Shown here: positions 37,538 through 47,156 of the stretch, piece by piece
Layout: the number at the start of each line of letters is the position of its first letter
How positions within the stretch are numbered: position 1 is the first letter of the stretch
Translations under genes and position numbers: made by a program
Source of the DNA: Segatella copri
GTDB taxonomy: Bacteria; Bacteroidota; Bacteroidia; Bacteroidales; Bacteroidaceae
Length of the DNA stretch: 55,930 nucleotides
Assembly (NCBI RefSeq): GCF_949820605.1
Contig: NZ_CATKVU010000008.1
Span: 1 to 55,930, forward strand
Direction: 5' to 3'
Notes under the pieces: model-generated
What the model saw: the letters and a program-made list of their open reading frames with translations, nothing else
Told to the model about the DNA's origin: nothing
Databases searched by the model: none

Positions 37538-37989
37538 TGCCTATGGTAAGCAGAAAAATTAACACCGATGCAATAGATGAAAGTCTGCTCATTGCCTCTG
37601 TTGGCAAGAGCAAGATAGGCACGACAACGGCATCCATCCTTAATGGAGCCTCTCAAAACCAAGTGAGGGATACCGAAGAGAAAGAAGAGGATGAAAAGAA
37701 AAATCCACGTTCACAGATGGATAAGCCTGCAGCCCCACGCAAGCCATCCAAGGTTTCCTCTGAAAGTTATGATGCTGCATTTCTCAAACGAAACGAGATA
37801 AAGACTCGTCAATGCGTTTATATCAGTCGTGAGATACACAAGAGAATTTCGAGGATTGTCAGTGTGCTCGCAAAGCATGAGTTGACAGTTGGTGGTTATA
37901 TCGACCTTATTCTTGAGAGACATCTTGAAGAGAACCAGGAAGAAATCAACGTCTTGCTGAGAAAAGAGATAGATGACTGGAATGTATGA
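37537..37989 (+). CDS. DUF3408 transfer protein, position of traB
   Basis: 150-aa protein with a charged, disordered N-terminal half. The C-terminal DUF3408-type segment runs TRQCVYISREIHKRISRIVS, VGGYIDLILERHLEE. That is a ribbon-helix-helix-like pattern, suggesting DNA or partner binding next to the ParA ATPase, like a ParB-type helper. It is homologous in its C-terminus to the gene at 38679-39011. Positionally traB. Confidence 0.78.
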   Translation: MPMVSRKINTDAIDESLLIASVGKSKIGTTTASILNGASQNQVRDTEEKEEDEKKNPRSQMDKPAAPRKPSKVSSESYDAAFLKRNEIKTRQCVYISREIHKRISRIVSVLAKHELTVGGYIDLILERHLEENQEEINVLLRKEIDDWNV

Positions 37990-38008
37990 CACATAAAAAG
38001 GAATAAGC

Positions 38009-38659
38009 ATGACAATGGAAAGTATATTCATGATAGTTTTGGTTGCATTCAATGTCTGGACTATCTATTTTTACAACAAGTTGCTCCTTGAAGTTGCGAA
38101 CAATAAGGAAGAAGAGGAAAAGCCACCCATCGACCCTATGGCGCTTGTTGGCAAAAGCCTTTTCAAGGTGTCTCAGTTGCGAAAGAAAGAAGAAACAGAA
38201 CAGAAGCAAACTGAATCAGAGCCTGTATCAGAGAATGACGTGACATTCGAGGATCCACCAAAGAACACGGCAAGGATTCCTGATGAACAGCTTGACGATG
38301 TGTTTACGAATGTTCGCATAGAGGACGTTGATGTGAAATATTCTGACGATGAGGGTGATGCCGATGTGCCGCAAGCCAAAGGGTCAAGTTTTGAAGACAT
38401 TGACACAGCCGTAAAAACGGTCAAGGCTTCAAAAGCTACGGACAAGGAGAAAAGACATGCAGGAAAGGTCTTCCACGAGATGGATGGTAACCAATTCTAT
38501 GAGAAATTCATGGAGAACAGCAAGGAGTGCAAGAAAAACATTCATGATTTCGTCACCTTTTACCTGCAAGGACATAAGATAGAACAAACGTCCAAGCCAA
38601 AGAAGGAGTTTAAAGTGCCAGATAGCATAGAGGACTTCAATATCCTTGATTTTGTATAA
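38009..38659 (+). CDS. Membrane-anchored transfer protein, position of traC
   Basis: 216 aa. One N-terminal membrane helix (SIFMIVLVAFNVWTIYFY, residues 5-22) is followed by an acidic, disordered middle (residues 60-130). A more conserved C-terminal part includes GKVFHEMDGNQFYEKFMENS and DFVTFYLQGHK. Such proteins stand between the two DUF3408 genes in CTnDOT-type operons, often named TraC or TraD. Biochemical role unknown; probably a membrane partner of the ParA or DUF3408 proteins. Confidence 0.7.
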   Translation: MTMESIFMIVLVAFNVWTIYFYNKLLLEVANNKEEEEKPPIDPMALVGKSLFKVSQLRKKEETEQKQTESEPVSENDVTFEDPPKNTARIPDEQLDDVFTNVRIEDVDVKYSDDEGDADVPQAKGSSFEDIDTAVKTVKASKATDKEKRHAGKVFHEMDGNQFYEKFMENSKECKKNIHDFVTFYLQGHKIEQTSKPKKEFKVPDSIEDFNILDFV

Positions 38660-38678
38660 CAATAAAATTTAGAGAACA

Positions 38679-39011
38679 ATGGAAAGAAACAGAAAAAGAA
38701 AGAATGGTGCGACAAAGGAATACATCAGTATTCAGTCCACAGTGAATGTAACCGTGTCGTCCCAAGCAGAAAAAAGAGTTGGGTATATAGACAAGTTTAT
38801 GTCCAAAGCCGACTTTACTGCAAGAAACGGTAAGCAAGTCTGCATCAAAGAAGAGACACATGAGCGCATTATGAAGTTTGTGAATGTGGTTGGTAAAGGA
38901 CAGGCTACTGTAGCAAGTTTCATAGACAACATCATCAACGAGCATTTTGCTATCCATGCTGCCGAAATCAAGGCTGCATTTGATGAAGGACTCAAGGCAT
39001 ATCGCCTCTAA
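38679..39011 (+). CDS. DUF3408 transfer protein, position of traD
   Basis: 110-aa basic protein with the DUF3408 core NGKQVCIKEETHERIMKFVN, VASFIDNIINEHF. It resembles the C-terminus of the gene at 37537-37989, so the two flank the membrane-anchored protein as paralogues. The ribbon-helix-helix-like pattern suggests DNA binding. No signal peptide. Confidence 0.75.
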   Translation: MERNRKRKNGATKEYISIQSTVNVTVSSQAEKRVGYIDKFMSKADFTARNGKQVCIKEETHERIMKFVNVVGKGQATVASFIDNIINEHFAIHAAEIKAAFDEGLKAYRL

Positions 39012-39066
39012 CAATAATTTTAAAGTACACCAATGAAAAAGAAAGACTACGGCTAAAATCTCAGCT

Positions 39067-39082
39067 CGCCACTGAATCCACA
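39067..39082 (+). promoter_or_regulatory. Near-match sRNA-complementary site before traE
   Basis: CGCCACTGAATCCACA pairs over 16 nt with the sRNA segment around 7735-7750, with one mismatch (G at 39074). It lies 87 nt before the traE ATG, followed by a CGGCAT/ATGCCG hairpin. Weaker than the exact sites. Confidence 0.4.
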
Positions 39083-39169
39083 AGTCGGCATCATGCCGCA
39101 TGAGTAAACAAAAGTATCAACCGCCAGTCGGGACCATCCAATCCCCAAGGCACAGAAAAAAAACGATTT

Positions 39170-39475
39170 ATGAACAAGAAAAACAGAATCATTCTTTTTG
39201 CTGCGATGATTGTCGCAGCCGTATCACAGACATTTGCGCAAGGCAACGGACTTGCAGGTATCAACGAGGCAACAAGTATGGTGACCTCCTACTTCGACCC
39301 GGGCACGAAGCTCATCTACGCCATCGGTGCCGTGGTGGGTCTCATCGGAGGCATCAAGGTGTATGGCAAGTTCTCGTCAGGCGACCCCGACACGAGCAAG
39401 ACTGCCGCAAGCTGGTTCGGAGCCTGCATCTTCCTCATCGTGAGTGCAACCATCCTCCGCTCGTTCTTCCTATAA
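39170..39475 (+). CDS. traE: TraE (DUF4134), VirB2-like subunit
   Basis: 101 aa. A signal peptide (MNKKNRIILFAAMIVAAVSQTFAQG) is followed by a short mature protein with two hydrophobic helices (GTKLIYAIGAVVGLIGGIKVYG and ASWFGACIFLIVSATILRSFF). Size and topology match the pilin-like subunit of type IV secretion. The start at 39170 gives a clean signal peptide; a longer overlapping frame from 39100 is a shadow. Confidence 0.88.
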   Translation: MNKKNRIILFAAMIVAAVSQTFAQGNGLAGINEATSMVTSYFDPGTKLIYAIGAVVGLIGGIKVYGKFSSGDPDTSKTAASWFGACIFLIVSATILRSFFL

Positions 39476-39495
39476 TATAATAAGGTATAAGACTT

Positions 39496-39822
39496 ATGGC
39501 TGACTACCCAATCAACAAGGGCATCGGTCATTCGGTTGAGTTCAAGGGACTGAAGGCACAGTACCTCTTCATCTTCGCAGGTGGACTGCTTGTCGTCTTC
39601 TTCCTTGTGGTAGTCCTCTATATGGCAGGTGCGGACCAACTGGTCTGCATCGGCTTGGGTCTCACGCTCGGATCATTGCTTGTATGGGGAACATTCCATC
39701 TGAACAACAAGTATGGTGAGCATGGACTGATGAAGCTCCTTGCCGCCAAGAGCCATCCACGCTATATCCTCAACCGAAGGAAAACAAACCGAATGTTCAA
39801 ACATAAAAAGAAAGAAGAATGA
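39496..39822 (+). CDS. traF: TraF (DUF4133), VirB3-like
   Basis: 108 aa. Two adjoining membrane helices lie at about residues 24-66 (YLFIFAGGLLVVFFLVVVLY and LVCIGLGLTLGSLLVWGTF), with a basic C-terminus. VirB3-like inner-membrane protein that pairs with the VirB4 ATPase. It overlaps traG by 4 nt. Confidence 0.88.
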   Translation: MADYPINKGIGHSVEFKGLKAQYLFIFAGGLLVVFFLVVVLYMAGADQLVCIGLGLTLGSLLVWGTFHLNNKYGEHGLMKLLAAKSHPRYILNRRKTNRMFKHKKKEE

Positions 39823-42320
39823 GAAATATCAGAAAATCAAGCACCCTTGAGAGCAAGTTTCCGCTGCTTGCCGTGGAGCAAGGCTGCATCATCTCCAAGG
39901 ATGGCGACATCACGGTCGCCTACGAGGTGACACTCCCCGAAATCTTCACGGTAACATCGCAGGAGTATGAGTCGGTACATGCCGCATGGTGCAAGGCTAT
40001 CAAGGTGCTGCCCGACTACAGCATCGTACACAAGCAGGACTGGTTCGTGAAAGAGAACTACGAACCGGACTTGCTGAAAAGCGATATGAGCTTTCTGTCA
40101 AGAAGCTACGAGAGACACTTCAATGAGCGTCCTTACCTGCATCACCAGTGTTACCTGTTCCTTAGCAAGACCTCCAAGGAGCGCATGGCACACCAGAGCA
40201 ATTTTTCCACCTTGTGCCGTGGGCATATCATCCCCAAGGAAATCAAGGACAAGGAAACGGTCGCAAGATTCCTCGATGCCGTGGAGCAGTTCGCAAGAAT
40301 CATCAACGACTCCGGCTATATCTCCTTACGCAGACTGACGGATGAGGAAATCACAGGCACGGAACGGACAACGGGACTTGTAGGCAAGTACCTCTCGCTC
40401 TCCACGGAGAACGTGCAATGTTTGGAGGATATGGAATTGTCTGCAAGTGGTATGCGTATAGGAAACAAACATCTTTGTCTGCATACCTTGTCACAAACGG
40501 AAGACCTGCCAACGGAAGTATCTACGGACAACCGCTTTGAGCGATTGTCAACTGACCGAAGTGACTGCCGTCTGTCCTTTGCCGCTCCAGTTGGCTTGCT
40601 GTTGTCCTGCAACCATATCTATAACCAGTATGTATTCATAGACAACAGTGACGAGACCTTGCAGAAGTTCGAGAAAACCGCCCGTAACATGCACTCGCTG
40701 TCAAGGTACAGCCGACAGAACGCCATCAACAAGGAATGGATTGACGAGTATTTGAACGAGGCTCACTCACAAGGCTTGCAGTCTGTCCGTGCCCATTTCA
40801 ATGTTATGGCATGGGGCGAGGATATGGAAGAGTTGAAGCATCTTCGCAATGATGTGGGCAGTCAGTTGGCAAGCATGGAATGTGTGCCACGCCACAATAC
40901 GGTGGATTGTCCGACATTATTCTGGGCTGCGATACCCGGCAACGAGGGTGATTTCCCGTCAGAGGAAAGTTTCCATACCTTCGTTGAGCAGTCGGTATGC
41001 CTCTTCACGGAGGAAACCAACTATATGGATTCTCCCTCACCGTTCGGCATCAAAATGGCAGACCGCATCAGTGGAAAGCCGCTGCACATTGACATCTCTG
41101 ACCTGCCGATGAGAAAAGGCGTGACAACCAATCGCAACAAGTTCGTGCTCGGACCCTCGGGAAGCGGAAAGTCGTTCTTCATGAACCATCTCGTCAGACA
41201 GTATTACGAGCAAGGCACGCATGTGGTCTTGGTCGATACGGGAAACTCCTACCAGGGACTCTGCGAGATGATCAACAGAAAGACAGGCGGAAAGGACGGT
41301 ATCTACTATACCTATACGGATGAGAGTCCCATCTCATTCAATCCCTTTTTCACCGAGGATAAGGTCTTTGACATCGAGAAGCGAGAGAGCATCAAGACAT
41401 TGCTCCTGACACTTTGGAAGAAGGACAACGAGCCAGCCACACGAGCAGAAGAGGTCGCCTTGTCGAATGCCGTGTCGCTCTACATCGGTAAACTGAAAGA
41501 GGAAAGCGACATCGTTCCATGCTTCAATACCTTCTATGAGTTTGTGGGAACGGAATACCGCAAGGTTCTGGAAGAAAAGAAAGTCCGTGAGAAAGATTTT
41601 GATATAGACGGATTTCTCAACGTGCTGGAACCTTACTACAAAGGTGGCGAATATGACTATCTGCTTAACTCAGACAAGGAGCTTGACCTGCTGCACAAGC
41701 GGTTCATCGTTTTCGAGATTGATTCCATCAAGGACCATCCAATCCTGTTCCCGGTCACGACCATCATCATCATGGAGTTGTTCATCAACAAGATGCGCCG
41801 CCTGAAAGGCATCCGTAAGATGATAGTGATAGAAGAAGCATGGAAAGCGATAGCTTCGGCAAACATGGCTTCCTATATCAAGTATCTCTATAAGACGGTC
41901 AGAAAGTTCTTCGGTGAGGCGGTTGTGGTGACGCAGGAAGTCGAGGACATCATATCCTCCGCTATCGTGAAGGACAGTATCATCAACAACTCAGACTGCA
42001 AGATACTCCTTGACCAGAGGAAGTTCATGAACAAGTTCGAGCAGATACAGTCATTGCTCGGATTGACGGAAAAGGAGAAGTCGCAGATTCTCTCCATCAA
42101 CCAGTCCAACGACCCGTCACGTCTCTACAAGGAAGTATGGATAGGACTTGGCGGAACGCAGTCGGCAGTATATGCCACAGAGGTGTCCACGCAGGAATAT
42201 CTCGCCTATACGACTGAGGAAAGTGAGAAACTGGAGGTAAGGGCATTGGCGGAGAAACTCGGTGACGACATGGAAGCTGCCATCCGACAGCTTGCAGAGG
42301 ACAAACAAGAGAACAAGTAA
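39819..42320 (+). CDS. traG: TraG, VirB4-family ATPase
   Basis: 833-aa ATPase that drives assembly of the conjugation channel. The N-terminal VirB4 domain is followed by Walker A GPSGSGKSFFMN (about residues 445-456), Walker B MIVIEEAWKAI (about 667-677) and the conserved VTQEVEDI motif. Length is normal for Bacteroides TraG and the frame is unbroken. It ends 30 nt before traI, with the sRNA-complementary motif in the gap. Confidence 0.94.
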   Translation: MRNIRKSSTLESKFPLLAVEQGCIISKDGDITVAYEVTLPEIFTVTSQEYESVHAAWCKAIKVLPDYSIVHKQDWFVKENYEPDLLKSDMSFLSRSYERHFNERPYLHHQCYLFLSKTSKERMAHQSNFSTLCRGHIIPKEIKDKETVARFLDAVEQFARIINDSGYISLRRLTDEEITGTERTTGLVGKYLSLSTENVQCLEDMELSASGMRIGNKHLCLHTLSQTEDLPTEVSTDNRFERLSTDRSDCRLSFAAPVGLLLSCNHIYNQYVFIDNSDETLQKFEKTARNMHSLSRYSRQNAINKEWIDEYLNEAHSQGLQSVRAHFNVMAWGEDMEELKHLRNDVGSQLASMECVPRHNTVDCPTLFWAAIPGNEGDFPSEESFHTFVEQSVCLFTEETNYMDSPSPFGIKMADRISGKPLHIDISDLPMRKGVTTNRNKFVLGPSGSGKSFFMNHLVRQYYEQGTHVVLVDTGNSYQGLCEMINRKTGGKDGIYYTYTDESPISFNPFFTEDKVFDIEKRESIKTLLLTLWKKDNEPATRAEEVALSNAVSLYIGKLKEESDIVPCFNTFYEFVGTEYRKVLEEKKVREKDFDIDGFLNVLEPYYKGGEYDYLLNSDKELDLLHKRFIVFEIDSIKDHPILFPVTTIIIMELFINKMRRLKGIRKMIVIEEAWKAIASANMASYIKYLYKTVRKFFGEAVVVTQEVEDIISSAIVKDSIINNSDCKILLDQRKFMNKFEQIQSLLGLTEKEKSQILSINQSNDPSRLYKEVWIGLGGTQSAVYATEVSTQEYLAYTTEESEKLEVRALAEKLGDDMEAAIRQLAEDKQENK

Positions 42321-42329
42321 ATTCATTAT

Positions 42330-42341
42330 CCACTTAATCCA
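42330..42341 (+). promoter_or_regulatory. CCACTTAATCCA leader motif of traI
   Basis: Exact motif 9 nt before the traI ATG at 42351, inside the tra operon where no separate promoter is needed, which favours an RNA-level role. Confidence 0.62.
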
Positions 42342-42350
42342 AAAGTAAAA

Positions 42351-45300
42351 ATGAGAACAAAAGTAATCATGACAATCTGCCTGTTCCTGCTGATAGTAGG
42401 AAAGGCAAGCGCACAGTGGTCTGTCATAGATCCTACCAACATTGCGCAGAGTATCATCAACTCGTCCAACAACATCGTCCACACGTCTTCGACGGCTCAG
42501 AACATGCTCAACAACTGTGCGCCCGTATAGGCTGAATAAGTAAATGTAGCTATTGCAAGCTATTAGGTAAGTGTTCTTTGAGAAACCTATCATCACCCGA
42601 CTTATCTGAAAGGGAAACTGGACAGGGAGTGTAGCATGTCGGGATAAGTCATAAGTCAGTTAGTTACCAAACTGCGACTGAGTGGCGTGATGAAAATGAT
42701 AGATATGAGGATAAAAACCGAATTGTTTGAATGATAGTCCAAGTGGTAAGTGACCAAACTGCAACGTAAGGTAACTGAACTCGTTGCACCGTAGCACTTC
42801 TGATATGGAAGTTGTGTAGCAGAAGCAAGAACTTGTTACGGCACAATCGCAGTAAGCGAAAAAGGACGGAAGTCATATCCGACAATCTATCAATGCAAAG
42901 TTACTTATTGAGTAAACGGGGATTGCCTAAATCGGAATGCCTCACAAAAGGCTATGAGGTGCAGACCTCTGAATATCCGACATGGCAACGGAGCCACCGC
43001 AGTAGTCCGAGCAAGGGAAAGCCTTGTACATGGCAAAGGGTGGCAGCTAACATTTTTAATACAATAAACGGAAAATGTGAGAGACATTATGAGAAATCCA
43101 GAAAGAGTATTAAGCAGTCTGGCAGAACATAGCAAAGCGTCAAACTACCAGTTTGAAAGACTTTACCGTATTCTGTTCAACGAGGAGATGTTTTATATCG
43201 CCTATCAACGCATTAGTGCTAATAAAGGCGGTATGACAGCGGGCGTTGACGGTACGACTACCGATGCAATGAGCCTGCCTCGTATTGAAAAGCTGATAGA
43301 TTCATTGAAAGATGAAAGTTATCAGCCCCAACCTGCACGCAGGGTATATATCCCTAAAAAGAATGGAAAGAAACGTCCATTGGGAATACCGTCAGCGAAT
43401 GACAAGTTAGTGCAAGAAGTGGTGAGGATGATTTTGGAAGCAATTTATGAGGGGCAATTTGAATATACCTCTCATGGATTCAGACCTAATCGGAGTTGTC
43501 ATACTGCATTGGCTCAAATTCAAAAGACATTTTGCGGAGCTAAATGGTTTGTTGAAGGCGACATCAAAGGATTTTTCGATAACATCAACCATGATGTATT
43601 GATTAACATTCTGAAAGAGCGTATTGCCGATGACCGTTTTATCCGCTTAATCCGCAAACTGTTGAAAGCAGGTTACATCGAAGATTGGAAATTTCATAGA
43701 ACTTATAGCGGTACTCCACAAGGGGGAATAGTAAGCCCATTGTTGGCAAACATATACCTCGACAAATTGGATAAGTATATGAAAGAATACATCCAAGACT
43801 TCGACAAGGGAAAGAACAGAAAACGAAATCAAGCCTCTTGTTCTCTTGGGTACAAAAGACGCTGGATTGTTCACAAGCTTAAAAAGACGGTCAATGAAGC
43901 TGAACGTGCCGAATTGATTAAGAGTTACAAAGAGAACAAAGCCCAAAGCATGCTTATTCCAAGCAGTGACGAAATGGATGCAGGTTACAAACGTCTCAAA
44001 TATGTGAGATACGCCGATGATTTTCTGATTGGGATAATCGGCAGTAAAGAAGATGCAAGACATATTAAAGAGGATGTCAAAACATTCCTTGCTGATAAAC
44101 TTGCTCTTGAACTGTCAGAGGAGAAAACCCTCATAACCCATACTTCAAAGGCAGCCAAATTTCTCGGATATGAGATAGATGTAACATCATCCAACACCAC
44201 TCGCAGGAGTATAAACGGAGTAATGCGTAGGGCTTTCAACAAGAGAGTAAGACTTATGATTGGTAAAAACACTATCAAGAATAAGTTACTTGAAGAACGT
44301 ATGATTGAGATTAAAATCCACAACGGCAGAGAGCAGTGGAAACCCAAATCAAAATCCGTATTGGTCTTCAATGACGACCTTGAAATCCTCGACCGCTATA
44401 ATAGCATGATAAGAGGTTTTGTAAACTACTATTCACTTGCGAATAACTGCTATGAGCTGCAATTGTTCAAATACATACTCGAATACAGTATGTATAAAAC
44501 CTTTGCCCACAAGTACCGCTCACGAGTACCTGTGATTTTGAGGAAATACAAAAAGAATGGACTGTTTACAGTCAGATTCAAGCTCAAAAACGGCAAAGAA
44601 AAGGAACGAACACTATACCATGATGGGTTCAGCCGCAAAGTCCCGACTAAACAATCGGAAATAGACAAGCAGCCCAACCTTATGATGTATGCCTGCCGAA
44701 CAAGTCTTATAGACCGATTAAAAGCAGGAAAATGTGAATTGTGCGGAGCAACGGGAGCTATCCAAATGCACCATATCAATAAACTCGGAGACCTTTCAGG
44801 GAAAGAGAACTGGGAAAAATTGATGATTGCAAGAAGACGGAAAACCCTTGCTCTTTGCGAAAACTGTCATAAAATGATTCATTATGGAACAAATTAGACT
44901 GATAATGTTAGTGGAAAGCCGGATACGCGGGAACGTGTACGTCCGGTTTGGGGGCGAGTATCTGAAAACCTCCCATAGCAATATGGAAAGGCGTTGGGAA
45001 CTTAGCCTACTCAAGGAGACCGTGAAGATTTACGAGCAGGGCAAGAAGTACTACGATGCGCTGAAGTCGGTGAACAACCTCGTCAAGGACGCACGCAAGG
45101 TGCAGCAGACCATCCTCATGGTGGGCGACATCACGGACATCTACATCAACAACTACCAGAAGATGATGCACGATGACAATTTCTCCGTGGAGGAACTCTC
45201 CGCCATCGGCTTCGGCTACACCAAACTGCTGGAGGAAAGCAACGATGTGCTGACAGAACTGAAGAATGTGGTGAACATCACGACCCTTTCCATGACGGAC

Positions 45301-45474
45301 AAGGAGCGAATGGACGTGGTGGAACGCTGCTACTCGAAGATGAAGCGTTACCGCAATCTCGTGAGCTATTATACCAACAAGAACATTTCCGTGAGTTATC
45401 TGCGTGCCAAGAAGAAAAACGACCTCGACCGCATTATGGGACTCTACGGCAAGTCAAACGAGAAATACTGGTAG
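42351..45474 (+). CDS. traI: TraI (DUF4141), split by a group II intron
   Basis: Exon 1 is 42351-42516 and exon 2 is 45011-45474; joined they give 209 aa, the usual TraI length. The N-terminus has a signal peptide (MRTKVIMTICLFLLIVGKASA) and TDPTNIAQSI-type sequence (IDPTNIAQSIINSSNN). The splice falls inside a Phe codon (AAC T / TC AAG), restoring NNFKETVKIYEQGKKYYDAL. The rest is a helical, VirB5-like periplasmic protein ending KSNEKYW. Without splicing only about 60 residues would be made. The open frame around exon 2 (from 44884) is intron sequence. Confidence 0.9.
43089..44897 (+). CDS. ltrA: Group II intron reverse transcriptase/maturase 2
   Basis: 602 aa from the ATG at 43089 (MRNPERVLSSLAEH); a GTG at 43077 would add four residues. 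Reverse transcriptase blocks include KRPLGIPSANDKLVQE, VEGDIKGFFDNINHD, SGTPQGGIVSPLLAN and the catalytic YVRYADDFLIG. Maturase domain: FLGYEIDV and SMIRGFVNYYSLANN. The C-terminal HNH endonuclease has CELCGATG, MHHINKLGDL and CENCHKMIH. All motifs are intact, so this intron should splice and may be mobile. The coding sequence ends 113 nt before the 3' splice site, normal for a domain IV ORF. Confidence 0.92.
   Translation: MRNPERVLSSLAEHSKASNYQFERLYRILFNEEMFYIAYQRISANKGGMTAGVDGTTTDAMSLPRIEKLIDSLKDESYQPQPARRVYIPKKNGKKRPLGIPSANDKLVQEVVRMILEAIYEGQFEYTSHGFRPNRSCHTALAQIQKTFCGAKWFVEGDIKGFFDNINHDVLINILKERIADDRFIRLIRKLLKAGYIEDWKFHRTYSGTPQGGIVSPLLANIYLDKLDKYMKEYIQDFDKGKNRKRNQASCSLGYKRRWIVHKLKKTVNEAERAELIKSYKENKAQSMLIPSSDEMDAGYKRLKYVRYADDFLIGIIGSKEDARHIKEDVKTFLADKLALELSEEKTLITHTSKAAKFLGYEIDVTSSNTTRRSINGVMRRAFNKRVRLMIGKNTIKNKLLEERMIEIKIHNGREQWKPKSKSVLVFNDDLEILDRYNSMIRGFVNYYSLANNCYELQLFKYILEYSMYKTFAHKYRSRVPVILRKYKKNGLFTVRFKLKNGKEKERTLYHDGFSRKVPTKQSEIDKQPNLMMYACRTSLIDRLKAGKCELCGATGAIQMHHINKLGDLSGKENWEKLMIARRRKTLALCENCHKMIHYGTN
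44915..44949 (+). other. Group II intron 2 domain V
   Basis: AAAGCCGGATACGCGGGAAC and the complementary GTGTACGTCCGGTTT form the 34-nt domain V hairpin with a GGAA-type loop. Domain VI occupies most of 44950-45010. Confidence 0.8.
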
Positions 45475-45477
45475 CCT

Positions 45478-46491
45478 ATGGATTTCGAGAATCTTCACCA
45501 GATACTGCGCTCCCTGTATGACGAGATGATGCCGCTGTGTTCCGACATGACGGACATCGCCAAGGGACTTGCAGGACTTGGGGCGCTGTTCTATGTCGCC
45601 CTGAGGGTTTGGCAGTCACTGTCAAGGGCAGAGCCGATAGATGTATTTCCGCTGCTCCGTCCGTTTGCCATCGGACTTGCCATCATGTTCTTCCCGACCA
45701 TCGTGCTCGGTACGCTCAACAGCGTGATGAGTCCCATCGTGCAAGGTACACATTCCATGTTGGAGACACAGACCTTCGACATGAATGAATACCGGGCGCA
45801 GAAAGACAAACTGGAGTATGAGGCGATGAAACGCAATCCGGAAACTGCATACCTTGTAAGCAACGAGGAGTTTGACAAGCAGCTTGACGAACTCGGCTGG
45901 TCACCAGGCGACGTGGTGACAATGGCAGGAATGTATGTGGAGCGTGGCATGTACAGCATGAAAAAGAGCATCCGTGATTTCTTCCGTGAACTGCTGGAGC
46001 TGCTGTTCCAAGCCGCTGCACTGGTCATAGACGTGCTGAGGACATTCTTCCTCATTGTCCTGTCCATCCTCGGACCGCTTTGTTTCGCCATATCGGTATG
46101 GGACGGATTCCAGTCCACGCTGACGCAATGGTTCTGCAGGTACATACAGATTTATCTCTGGCTACCCGTTTCGGACTTGTTCAGTACCATCCTTGCCAAG
46201 ATACAGGTGCTGATGCTGCAAAACGACATCGAGGCATTGCAGAACGATCCGAACTTTTCCATTGAGGCAAGCAACGGTGTTTACATCGTTTTCCTCATCA
46301 TCGGAATCATCGGTTACTTCACCATACCGACCGTGGCGGGATGGATCATACAGGCAGGTGGCGGCATCGGCAACTACAACCGGAACGTGAACACGGCAGG
46401 CTCACTGGGCGGAAGCATTGCAGGAGCAACGGCTGGAAATGTGGCAGGACGTGCCGGAAGGCTCATCAAGAGCGGATTTAAGAAAATATAG
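45478..46491 (+). CDS. traJ: TraJ, VirB6-like membrane protein
   Basis: 337-aa polytopic inner-membrane protein. Hydrophobic segments lie at about 25-45, 58-80, 165-200, 205-235 and 265-295 (VYIVFLIIGIIGYFTIPTVAGWII), with a Gly/Ala-rich tail (GSLGGSIAGATAGNVAG). This is the channel core of the Bacteroides conjugation system. It starts 3 nt after the traI stop. Length matches the family. Confidence 0.92.
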   Translation: MDFENLHQILRSLYDEMMPLCSDMTDIAKGLAGLGALFYVALRVWQSLSRAEPIDVFPLLRPFAIGLAIMFFPTIVLGTLNSVMSPIVQGTHSMLETQTFDMNEYRAQKDKLEYEAMKRNPETAYLVSNEEFDKQLDELGWSPGDVVTMAGMYVERGMYSMKKSIRDFFRELLELLFQAAALVIDVLRTFFLIVLSILGPLCFAISVWDGFQSTLTQWFCRYIQIYLWLPVSDLFSTILAKIQVLMLQNDIEALQNDPNFSIEASNGVYIVFLIIGIIGYFTIPTVAGWIIQAGGGIGNYNRNVNTAGSLGGSIAGATAGNVAGRAGRLIKSGFKKI

Positions 46492-46521
46492 TCATTCATG
46501 AACAATACAACGAAAAGAAAA

Positions 46522-47145
46522 ATGGAATTCAAGTCATTGAAGAATATCGAGACCTCGTTCAGGCAGATACGCCTGTTCTGCATCGTCCTCGTCATCGGTT
46601 GCGCTGTTGTCGCAATATGTTCGGTGGTGTTCGCATTCAGATTTGCGGAGAAGCAACGCGAGAAGATATACGTCCTTGATGGAGGCAAGTCGCTGATGCT
46701 CGCCCTCTCGCAAGACCTCTCACAGAACAGACCTGCCGAGGCAAGGGAACACGTGAGACGCTTTCATGAGCTGTTCTTTACGCTATCTCCCGAAAAGAGC
46801 GCCATCGAGCACAACGTGAAACGAGCCTTGCTGCTGGCAGACAAGAGCGCATACAACTATTACCAGGACTTTGCGGAGAAAGGTTTTTACAACAGACTCA
46901 TCGCGGGAAACATCAACCAGTCGCTGCAAGTTGACAGCGTGGTCTGTAACTTTGATAACTACCCTTATCAAGCCAAGACCTACGCACGGCAGGTGATACT
47001 CCGAGAGAGCAATGTGACGGAGAGAAGTCTTGTCACCGTATGCAGGTTGGTGAACGCCACACGCTCCGACGACAACCCGAATGGTTTTACCATTGAAGGT
47101 TTCACCATTGTGGAGAACAGGGACATCAGTACAGTAGAACGATAA
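46522..47145 (+). CDS. traK: TraK, VirB8-like
   Basis: 207 aa from the ATG at 46522 (MEFKSLKNIETSFRQIR), the family start; an upstream ATG at 46498 would add eight residues. One membrane helix lies at about 19-41 (LFCIVLVIGCAVVAICSVVF), followed by a periplasmic domain (IAGNINQSLQVDSVVCNFDN, YARQVILRESNVTERSLV). It would nucleate the inner-membrane complex with TraJ and TraM. Confidence 0.92.
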   Translation: MEFKSLKNIETSFRQIRLFCIVLVIGCAVVAICSVVFAFRFAEKQREKIYVLDGGKSLMLALSQDLSQNRPAEAREHVRRFHELFFTLSPEKSAIEHNVKRALLLADKSAYNYYQDFAEKGFYNRLIAGNINQSLQVDSVVCNFDNYPYQAKTYARQVILRESNVTERSLVTVCRLVNATRSDDNPNGFTIEGFTIVENRDISTVER

Positions 47146-47156
47146 AAATAGCAAGA

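Larger units (their letters stand above)
42517..45010 (+). mobile_element. Group II intron 2, in traI
   Basis: The 5' end GTGCGCCCGTATAG follows exon 1 directly and the 3' end GCCTAC precedes TCAAGGAG. Removing 2,494 nt restores the TraI frame. AGTTGT at 42810-42815 is exactly complementary to the last six exon bases ACAACT (42511-42516), a plausible EBS1-IBS1 pair. Domain V is at about 44915-44949. Its 5' sequence and its reverse transcriptase differ from intron 1, so the two arrived independently. Confidence 0.92.

Noticed and set aside
39100..39480. Plus-strand open frame overlapping traE
   Set aside because: It has arginine- and histidine-rich sequence without family resemblance, whereas traE in the other frame has a signal peptide and two membrane helices.
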